DNA from: Chloroflexota bacterium
GTDB lineage: Bacteria > Chloroflexota > Dehalococcoidia > Bin125
Direction: 5' to 3'
Assembly: GCA_026707145.1 (NCBI GenBank)
Contig: JAPOXK010000022.1
Span: 1 to 58,287 of the forward strand
DNA length: 58,287 nucleotides
Made by a program: the position numbers and the translations under genes. The notes beneath the pieces are model-generated. The model did no database searches. It was given only the letters and a program-made list of their open reading frames with translations, and was not told where the DNA came from. Positions 1 through 6,848 of this stretch are shown here, piece after piece. The number at the start of each line of letters is the position of its first letter. Positions within the stretch are counted from its first letter, which is position 1.

Positions 1-2506
1 GCGGCTCCGGGGCGCGCAGCGGCTCGCGGCTGGCCAGCAGCGCCGCGCAGTCGGCGACGAGCCCGGCGTGGGCGGCCGGATCGGCCACGGCCACGCCGCC
101 CGCGCACTGCGCCTGCCGCGTCCGGCGCTCGGCCGGGTCGGCCGCGCGCAGGCCGGCGATCACGAGGGGCGGGCCGCTGTAGGTGAAGTCGGCGGGGAAG
201 GCGGCGCTCAGGCCCTGCACGGCGGCCGTACCGGCGGACGTCGCCAAGACCAGCCAGGCGCCGGTTGCCCCGCCCGCGGGGACGGTGAGCGCGGCGGTCG
301 CCGGGGTCGCGTGGGTGGCGGCGATCGCCACCGTCATCCGGGCCGGGGCGCCCACCGGCATGGCGGCGCGCACGGAGCGGCCGCCGGCGTCGTGCACGTC
401 CTCCACCAGGTGAACGACTAGGGGGGAATCGGGGAAGGCGTTGCCCTCCAGCCGCAGCTCGCGCAGCCGGTCGAGGCCTGCGAACACGCCGTCGGGCAGC
501 GCCGTCAGGCGGTTGCCGTTGAGCCGCAGCACGGTCAGCCCCTCCAGGCCGGCGAAGACGCCGGCGGGCAGGCTGCTGAGCCGGTGCCGCGCCAGGTCCA
601 AGGTGGTCAGGCCGCTGAGGCCGTGGAAGTCGCCCGCTTGCAGCGTGTACACCGCGCCGGTGTTGCGGGCATCGCTCAGGCGCGGGAAGCGCAGGGCGGT
701 GATCCCCGCCAGCTGCGGGGCCGTGATCCGCGCGCAGTCGCGCGTGCCCAGCGCCGCCAGGATCGCGGCGCGCACGTCCGGGCTGCGATCGCACACGCTC
801 GGATCCGGCCCGGCGACCACCGTGGTGGTGAACCCGATCAGCGAGAAGGGCAGCGCCACCCGGTTGCCGGCGCGGTCGCGTGCCTCGTAGCGGAGCGCGA
901 CGGCGGTCAGGCTCGTCGGGATGCCGGCCAGGGTGCGCGTCGCCGGGTCGAAGGTCAGGCCCTGCGGCAGCGCGCCCGGCGCCACCGCGTGCAGATGGTA
1001 GGTGAGGCCGCCGGCCACCGCCGTCGCGGCGGGCAGCACGAGCGAGAAGGGCTCCCCGACCTGCACGACCTGGTCGCCGACGGTCCCGGCGAAGACCGGC
1101 GGGGGATAGAAGATCGTGACCGTGATGGGCAGCGTCGCCTCGCCGCCGGCCAGGCCGGCGAGGCGGGGGTTCACAGCGCGGTAGAGCAGCGCGTACCGGC
1201 CCCCCGCCGCGGGGGTGCCCGCCAGCGTGCGCGTATCCGCGTCGAAGGAGAGCTCCGCAGGCAGCGCACTCCCGTCGGCCTGCGCGAGGTGGTAGCGCAG
1301 CGTCCCTTCACCGTGCGCCGCCGGCAGCACGAGGGGCGCGATCGCCGTCCCCACCAGGTAGCGCTGGGCCGCGACCGTGCGGGCGCCGAAGTCGGGCCGC
1401 GTCAGGACCTCGCCCGTGGCGAGCGGGGAGTTCGCTCGCCCATCCCAGAAGATGATCCAGGGCGAGTCGAGCGACCAGCCGAGGGTGACGTCCCCTGCGC
1501 CCGCCGGCGTGAACGTCGCCGCCTCGCTGAGGCTCGCGCCGCGGTGCACCGTCACCCGCGTGCTCGCCGGCGTCGCGTTCGTGGCCGTGATCGTGACGTG
1601 CGTCGGCCCCGGCGCCGCCGCCGGCATCCAGGCCCGCACGCTGCCGTCCAGCGGGTCGCGCACGAGGTGCACCACCAGGGGCGGCGACGGGAACGGGTTG
1701 GGCATCAGCCGGAACCCCTGCAGGCGCGTCAGCCCCGCGAACACGTTCGGCGGCAGCGCCGTCAGCTGGTTGCGCTGCAGGTACAGATGCGTCAGCAGCG
1801 GCAGGGCGTCGAAGACGCCCGGCGGCAGCGCACCGATGCGGTTGTTGCCGATCTCCAGGCGCGTCAGCTTCGTCAGCTGGTCGAAGATGCCGGGGGGAAG
1901 GACGGCGACCTGGGTGTTGTAGAGGCTCAGCCGGGTCAGGTTCGTGAGGTCGTCGAAGACGCCCGCCGGCAGCGTGGCCAGGCGGCCCGTCGTGATGAAG
2001 TCGTTCTCCTCGTCGGAGAAGATGTAGCGGCCGGTCAGGGTGAGGTGCGTCAGCCCCGTGAGGCCGGCCAGGTCGCCCGCCTGGAGGGCGGTGAAGGATT
2101 CGGCGATGCGGCGATGGCCGAGCTGCGTGATCGTGGCCAGCTGGGCGCTCGTGATGGTGGCGCAGGCCCGGTTGTTGAGCTGCGCCCGGATCGCGTCGCG
2201 GATCGCCGGCGTGCGGTCGCAGACGCTGGGCTGCGGGGCCGGCTCCACGGCGCCGCCGACCTGCCCGGCGGCGGGGCCGCCGGAGGAGAGCAGCACGGCG
2301 GACAGCGCGCCGCCCGCGATCGCGCCCACGGCCAAGCGGCGGAGGAAGAAGGGGGAGCACACCCGCCGCAGGTGCATGGCCCGCCGGCGCCCTCCGCTGG
2401 GAGCGCCGGCGGCCGGCATCCTGCTTGCAACGCGACCGGATGCGGGCGGCTCCCCCTCGGCCTTCCTGGAGCGTGCCGTCAGATCGAGCAGCCTTCTGAA
2501 ACGCAT
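1..2506 (-). CDS. Secreted leucine-rich-repeat / Ig-like surface protein, 3' end outside window
   Basis: The minus-strand frame is open from ATG at 2506 to base 1 (835 codons, no stop). GAGAGGG lies 8 nt before the ATG. A second ATG at 2377 sits directly before a hydrophobic stretch rich in Ala and Gly, so the signal peptide may start there; RRLAVGAIAG looks faintly Tat-like. Two modules follow. Each opens with a SVCDR(T/S)P capping segment (about residues 95 and 570), then repeats of the form LPxGVFxxLxxLxxLxLxxN. Between the modules are beta-rich Ig/cadherin-like segments with FDxxTRTLAGxP motifs, as in He_PIG-type domains. A third module begins near the window edge (CAGGVAVADP, VADCAALL). 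The likely role is surface adhesion or recognition; the ligand is unknown. Confidence in the frame is high; function is a family-level inference. Confidence 0.85.
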   Translation of the reverse strand, partial: MRFRRLLDLTARSRKAEGEPPASGRVASRMPAAGAPSGGRRRAMHLRRVCSPFFLRRLAVGAIAGGALSAVLLSSGGPAAGQVGGAVEPAPQPSVCDRTPAIRDAIRAQLNNRACATITSAQLATITQLGHRRIAESFTALQAGDLAGLTGLTHLTLTGRYIFSDEENDFITTGRLATLPAGVFDDLTNLTRLSLYNTQVAVLPPGIFDQLTKLTRLEIGNNRIGALPPGVFDALPLLTHLYLQRNQLTALPPNVFAGLTRLQGFRLMPNPFPSPPLVVHLVRDPLDGSVRAWMPAAAPGPTHVTITATNATPASTRVTVHRGASLSEAATFTPAGAGDVTLGWSLDSPWIIFWDGRANSPLATGEVLTRPDFGARTVAAQRYLVGTAIAPLVLPAAHGEGTLRYHLAQADGSALPAELSFDADTRTLAGTPAAGGRYALLYRAVNPRLAGLAGGEATLPITVTIFYPPPVFAGTVGDQVVQVGEPFSLVLPAATAVAGGLTYHLHAVAPGALPQGLTFDPATRTLAGIPTSLTAVALRYEARDRAGNRVALPFSLIGFTTTVVAGPDPSVCDRSPDVRAAILAALGTRDCARITAPQLAGITALRFPRLSDARNTGAVYTLQAGDFHGLSGLTTLDLARHRLSSLPAGVFAGLEGLTVLRLNGNRLTALPDGVFAGLDRLRELRLEGNAFPDSPLVVHLVEDVHDAGGRSVRAAMPVGAPARMTVAIAATHATPATAALTVPAGGATGAWLVLATSAGTAAVQGLSAAFPADFTYSGPPLVIAGLRAADPAERRTRQAQCAGGVAVADPAAHAGLVADCAALLASREPLRAPEP

Positions 2507-2555
2507 GACCGGTCCCTCTCGCCGTCACAGTATGACGACCGTTCCATGACCTTTA

Positions 2556-2685
2556 TGTGATATCTTGTCCAATCCTCATGACTTCCTGTAACATCCGGGG
2601 TGTTTCGGCCTGATAAAGCCCGGATCGGGGTGACCGATGAGCCCAGCGGACCCACGAGACCGGGAGATCGCGGCCCTGCGGGCGC
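2556..2685 (+). repeat. Direct repeat copy A: duplicated promoter and 5' end of the hybrid kinase gene
   Basis: About 130 bp match 6718-6848 almost base for base, from TGTGATATCTTGTCCAAT through the start codon and first 16 or so codons of the kinase gene. A weak promoter is visible in both copies: TTGTCC, 16 bp, TGTAAC. The two copies are directly repeated and bracket the LRR gene at 2964-6557. Confidence 0.85.
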
Positions 2686-2729
2686 GAACGCTTTCGCGCT
2701 GCGTCGTGCGGCGCTGGGCCGAGCGGTGA
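2637..2729 (+). pseudogene. Truncated 5' relic of a hybrid histidine kinase gene
   Basis: The ATG at 2637 starts a 30-codon frame whose first residues, MSPADPRDREIAALRAR, match the kinase at 6798 (MSPADERDLEIAALRER). Similarity then stops and the frame ends at TGA 2727-2729. This is the decayed head of a second kinase copy, left behind by a duplication. It could still be transcribed because the upstream region is shared, but it has no domain. Confidence 0.7.
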
Positions 2730-2762
2730 GGAGTTCAGCGGCGGCGCCTCGACGCGGCGCCG

Positions 2763-2935
2763 GTGCTGTGGGATGGGTGCCCGCGGGAGACCGTCGCCGA
2801 CGCGGCGGACACCACGCCGCTGATCGGGACGGCGATGCTCGACGTCCACAGCCTCTCCGTGGCAGGCGAGAGCGGCGCACGCGTGGTCATCGAGGCTCGC
2901 TGCACGGCGACCGCGTGCGGCTGTAGGCGACGCGT
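2763..2935 (+). pseudogene. Possible transposase N-terminal relic (ISL3-like), uncertain
   Basis: One plus-strand frame here reads like coding sequence (segments MLDVHSLSVAGESG and RVVIEARCTATACGC). It resembles the start of ISL3-type transposases, where a short beta-rich segment precedes a Cys-x-x-Cys zinc knuckle. Only one half of the knuckle is seen and the rest is absent. No terminal inverted repeats were found. The remainder of the gap 2507-2963 shows nothing else. Confidence 0.22.
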
Positions 2936-2963
2936 TCGGACACGCGCCCGACCGCTTGGCGGC

Positions 2964-5900
2964 CTACTCCGAAGATCCGCAGACGGTCAGACCGTCGCGG
3001 CCGGGGACGTCGGGGAGCGCGTCCAGCCAGTCGCTGACGGCATCGCCGGACGGGATGCAGAGCGCGGTGTTGGCGATGGCCAGCCGTTGCAGGCTGGTCA
3101 TGCCCGAGAACCCCGACGGCAGCGCCCCGCTGAGGGCGGTGTTGTCGTGGAGCGAGAGCCGGGTCAGCGACAAGTTGCCCAGGCTTGACGGCAGCGCTCC
3201 GCTCAGGCTATTGCGCGCCAGGCCGATGATGCGCAGGTTGGAGAGGTTGCCGAGCTGCGAGGGAATCGACCCGCTCAACTGATTCCGGTTCAGCGCCAGG
3301 CGGGTGAGGTTGGAGAGGTTGCCCAGGGCCGTCGGCAACGACCCGCTGAGGCTGTTGCGATCCAGCGAGAGCACCCCCAGCGCGTCCAACTGACCCAGCG
3401 CCGCCGGCAGGGAGCCGCTGAGGTTGTTGTTGCGCAGCGACAGGTGGGTCACTTGCCCCTGGCCGTTGACGCTGACGCCGTGCCACTCGCCCAGCGGCCG
3501 GTCGCTGAGCCAGTTGGCGTTGTTCGTCCAGCTGGCGCCGCCCGTGGACTCGTAGAGCGCCTCAAGCACCTCCCGATCGGTCGGCACCGCGGGCTCGGGT
3601 TCCGATTCGTCGGCGGGTTCTGGATCCTCGGCGTCCGCTGCGTCATCGTGCTGGGCTTGCTGAGTCTGGAACTCGTCGTCGTCGATCACTGAGACGCTCA
3701 CTGCGGAAATGATCACACCTGTGTAGTCGGCGGAAATGGTGAGGATCCCGTGTGCGATCTGGCCCTGCTCATTCTCCGTGTTGGCGTCGTGGGCAGCGCT
3801 GACGGTGACCGTCTGCGGCGTATCCCAGTTGTCCGGCCTGAATGTCAGCTCGACCGGTTGCGTCGAGAACCCCGCGCCGAAACTGAAGGGCCGAATTCCC
3901 ACGCTGTCGGCCGGCTGGGAGTTGAGCACCAGCGTGTAAGTGGCCGAACCCCCCTCCGGGACGTTCAGGCTGGTCGTGCTCAGCGTCACCCCGGCGGTGT
4001 CGTCGTCTACTACGGACACGTTGACGGACGCAGCGGCGATGCCGTCGTAGTTGCCGGTTCCGCTGACCGAGTGGCCGATGCTGGCCCGCTCGTCCGCCGT
4101 GTCGCCGTCCGAGGCGGCGCGAACGGTCACGGTCTGCGCCGTTCGCCAGTTGATGGGCGTGAAGCTCAGGCTCGACGGCCGCGTCGTCACGTCGCCGTTG
4201 TCGCTGCTGATCGCGATCACGACGCGGCCGCCGGTGGGCTCCGCGTCCAGGACCACCGTGTAGCTGGCCTGCCGGCCTTCGTTCAGCATCAGCGGGTCGG
4301 GCGCGGTCACGGTGACGCCGCCCGGCTGGATCTGCGGGGTCAGCGCTTCGCAGCCGGGACTCACGCCCACCAGGCAGGGGTATTTGCCGGACACGAAGCT
4401 CCAGACGTTGGTACTCCAGCCGATGTAGATGCCGCTGCCGGTCCTGTTTTGCAGCCTGGAGGTGGTCTGACCGGCATCGGCGTTGATGCTGCCGCCTCGG
4501 CTGATCTGGCTGGCGCCCTCGTCCTGCCCGGACGTCTCCGTGTCCCAGTAGCTGCCGGTCACCGAGCCGCCGTAGAGCCAGCCGACCAGCCCGCCCGTGA
4601 AGGGCCAGCCCTTGTCGGAGGACACCGCGCCGATGGAGTAGCTGTTGTAGACCACTCCATTCCTCCAGACGGAACCCGCCAGCCCGGCCACGTGGCCCAC
4701 TCCGGTCACGCGGCCCGTGGCGTAGGTGTTCTGCACCGCCCCATAGTTGCCGCCCACCAGACCGCCCAGCTGCGTGGACCAGAGCGGACCCTCGCTGTCT
4801 CTCGAGTTGAAGCCGGTCACCCTGGCCTCGGAGTAGCTGCGATGCACCGTACCCCGGTTCCAGCCCACCAGTCCGCCCACCAGCGCGTTGCCCGTCACCT
4901 GGCCGGACGAGCATGATTCCTCCACCAGTCCGCCGGGCTGGACGTAGCCGACGAGCGCGCCCACCGTCTCCTGGCCCCGCACGTTGACGCCGGACAGGCA
5001 CACGTCGCGGATCGCGGCGCTGCCGCCGATGATTCCGAACAGGCCCACGAACTTCCGCCCGCTTCCGCTGATGCGCAGGCCGGTGATGGTGTAGCCGTTG
5101 CCCTCGAAGGTGGCGTGGAACATATCGTCAGGCCCGAGGTCGTAGGGATTCTCGGAGTCCGCCGGCACGTTCCCGCCGATCGGCGTCCAGGAGCCGGACA
5201 GGGCGATGTCGCTCAGTAGCTCGTAGCCCGTGCAGGGGCCCGGGTCGCCCTCCACCGCCGTTTCGCTGAAGTCGGCGCCGCACATGTTCTCCATGATTCT
5301 GGGGAAAGCCCGAGCGTAGGCCGCCGCGTTCGCCGCCTCGGCGGCGTGGTCGGGATCGTCCTCATCCTCATGGTCGTGGTCGTCCTCGTCCTCGTGGTCA
5401 TGATCGTCTTCATCCTCATGGTCGTCTTCGTCCTCGTGATCATGGTCGTGGTCGTCCTCGTGGTCGTGGTCGTCCTCTTCCTCGTGGTCGACCACGCCGT
5501 TGCCGTCCAGGTCGTAGCGGATCGCGTTGAGCTGCGCGCGCGTCCTGACCTCGATCAGCCCGTCGTTGTCGAGGTCGTAGTCGATCGGCGCCTCGCGAGC
5601 GGCGGCGGACCCGGACGGGTCGCAGAAATCGACCCAAAAGTCCGCGACCCTGTTTTCGTTGCTGCTCCACTCGACGAGCCTGGGATCCGTGGGCGCGCAG
5701 ATCCCCGCGTTGTGCCTCAAATCGAAATGTAGGTGAATCCCCATTCCAAGGTGTTCAGGATTGCCGGACGGTTCGATCGCCAGTGCCAGCGGCAACGTGC
5801 CCGAGAGTCGATTGTGATTGAGGTAGATGAAATGGATGAAATGCAACTTCCCGAATTCCGCCGGGATGTTCCCTGTCAACTGATTGTTGTTGAGTCTGAG

Positions 5901-6557
5901 CAGACCAAGCGCAGTCAGCTTGCTAATCTCCGCTGGAATACGACCGCTGAGTTGATTGTTCGACAGGTCGAGTAGCGTGGTGAGACCGACCAGATTGCCG
6001 ATCTCCGGGGGAATCGAGCCGGCTAATGCATTGTTCGACAGACCCAGCTCAACGAGAGACGTGAGGTCGCCAATCTCCGGTGGAATCGTTCCGGACAACC
6101 CGTTGTTCGACAGGTTAAGCCTGGACACCCGCCCGGCATTGGTGAAGGACGGCTCAATGCCGTGCCATTCGCTTAGCGGCCGTGTGCTTAACCAGTTGTC
6201 GTTGTTGTTCCAATTGTCTCCGTCGGTGGCGTGGTACAAGGCTGCTAGCGCGGCGTAATCAATCGGACGGCAAACCTCCACCCCGTTTTCCACCAGCTTG
6301 ACTTGGTGGCTTGCGCAGACGAGGATGCTCTGCGCCTTAGCCCCCCACCCCGAAGTGCTCGCGGCGACGACCACCGCCGCGCAGAGGGCGGCGGCGAGGA
6401 GCAGGAGTCGGGTCGGGCCGGGGAGCCGGCTGTGGCGGGAGTTCAGGGCGGGCAGCCTTCCCAGCGGACCTGGGCCGCGTACTCGACACCGGGAGCCAGG
6501 TCGTTGATCACCGCCTCGGTAGCAGTCGGCTGGTGGGAGCCAACTCTCCTGCGGCAT
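2964..6557 (-). CDS. Large secreted LRR / GLUG / Calx-beta-like surface protein
   Basis: 1197 residues. Order: signal peptide (about 45-75), plant-type LRR cap (DYAALAALYHATDGDNW, STRPLSEWHGI), LRRs of the NLSGxIPxEIGxL type (about 110-240), a DYDLDNDGLIEV segment, an Asp/Glu/His-rich tract (about 352-407), GLUG-like repeats (GALVGY, GGLVGW, GGLVGGNYG), two Calx-beta-like domains ending in VVDDD and VIDDD, then a second plant-type LRR block from about residue 990 to the C terminus. Such architecture fits an exported adhesin. The start is uncertain: residues 1-40 lie over an FN3 relic in another frame. A CTG at 6448 that overlaps that relic's TGA and has GGGAAGG about 10 nt upstream could be the true start. 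The gene is flanked by the direct repeats at 2556 and 6718. Confidence 0.88.
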   Translation of the reverse strand: MPQESWLPPADCYRGGDQRPGSRCRVRGPGPLGRLPALNSRHSRLPGPTRLLLLAAALCAAVVVAASTSGWGAKAQSILVCASHQVKLVENGVEVCRPIDYAALAALYHATDGDNWNNNDNWLSTRPLSEWHGIEPSFTNAGRVSRLNLSNNGLSGTIPPEIGDLTSLVELGLSNNALAGSIPPEIGNLVGLTTLLDLSNNQLSGRIPAEISKLTALGLLRLNNNQLTGNIPAEFGKLHFIHFIYLNHNRLSGTLPLALAIEPSGNPEHLGMGIHLHFDLRHNAGICAPTDPRLVEWSSNENRVADFWVDFCDPSGSAAAREAPIDYDLDNDGLIEVRTRAQLNAIRYDLDGNGVVDHEEEDDHDHEDDHDHDHEDEDDHEDEDDHDHEDEDDHDHEDEDDPDHAAEAANAAAYARAFPRIMENMCGADFSETAVEGDPGPCTGYELLSDIALSGSWTPIGGNVPADSENPYDLGPDDMFHATFEGNGYTITGLRISGSGRKFVGLFGIIGGSAAIRDVCLSGVNVRGQETVGALVGYVQPGGLVEESCSSGQVTGNALVGGLVGWNRGTVHRSYSEARVTGFNSRDSEGPLWSTQLGGLVGGNYGAVQNTYATGRVTGVGHVAGLAGSVWRNGVVYNSYSIGAVSSDKGWPFTGGLVGWLYGGSVTGSYWDTETSGQDEGASQISRGGSINADAGQTTSRLQNRTGSGIYIGWSTNVWSFVSGKYPCLVGVSPGCEALTPQIQPGGVTVTAPDPLMLNEGRQASYTVVLDAEPTGGRVVIAISSDNGDVTTRPSSLSFTPINWRTAQTVTVRAASDGDTADERASIGHSVSGTGNYDGIAAASVNVSVVDDDTAGVTLSTTSLNVPEGGSATYTLVLNSQPADSVGIRPFSFGAGFSTQPVELTFRPDNWDTPQTVTVSAAHDANTENEQGQIAHGILTISADYTGVIISAVSVSVIDDDEFQTQQAQHDDAADAEDPEPADESEPEPAVPTDREVLEALYESTGGASWTNNANWLSDRPLGEWHGVSVNGQGQVTHLSLRNNNLSGSLPAALGQLDALGVLSLDRNSLSGSLPTALGNLSNLTRLALNRNQLSGSIPSQLGNLSNLRIIGLARNSLSGALPSSLGNLSLTRLSLHDNTALSGALPSGFSGMTSLQRLAIANTALCIPSGDAVSDWLDALPDVPGRDGLTVCGSSE
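5339..5504 (-). repeat. Low-complexity tract encoding Asp/Glu/His repeats
   Basis: Short units of the form GACGACCACGACCATGAGG are iterated and translate to (DH)E(D)n strings inside the LRR protein. The tract is expanded by slippage-prone trinucleotide-like units. Its residues could bind divalent metal; this is inference only. Confidence 0.85.
6443..6535 (-). pseudogene. C-terminal relic of a fibronectin type III domain protein
   Basis: In a frame different from the LRR protein, the minus strand reads TATEAVINDLAPGVEYAAQ followed by VRWEGCPP and a stop at 6443. That is the canonical last strands of an FN3 domain (xLxPGVEYxxQVR). Nothing upstream continues it, because the kinase gene starts just beyond. 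I read it as the 3' stub of a gene that once preceded the LRR gene. Confidence 0.55.
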
Positions 6558-6717
6558 GGGCGTGAGCCCTGGTGATTCGGCTCGCTGTTCGCGGGTCGGG
6601 CGAAGATCACCGACCCGCCTGATGCTCGCTTCAAGCCCGTTACCCCACTGGTGATCTTATGAGAATAAGACTCAGTATCACTTTTCAACCAGTGTACGGC
6701 ATCAGGGCGTAACGTTT

Positions 6718-6848
6718 TGTGATATCTTGTCCAATGCTCATGACTTCCTGTAACATCCGGGGTGTTTCGGCCTGATACGCCCGGATCGAGGTGACCGATG
6801 AGCCCAGCGGACGAGCGAGACCTGGAGATCGCGGCCCTGCGGGAGCGC
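6718..6848 (+). repeat. Direct repeat copy B with kinase promoter region
   Basis: The intact partner of the repeat at 2556-2685, spanning the leader and first codons of the kinase gene. TTGTCC, 16 bp, TGTAAC is a plausible sigma-70-type promoter. Sequence GGTGACCG just before ATG 6798 gives a weak ribosome site. Confidence 0.8.

Noticed and set aside
584-2560. 658-codon open frame on the plus strand
   Set aside because: It is the GC-rich shadow of the LRR gene on the other strand: highly charged Arg/Gly-rich translation and no domain.
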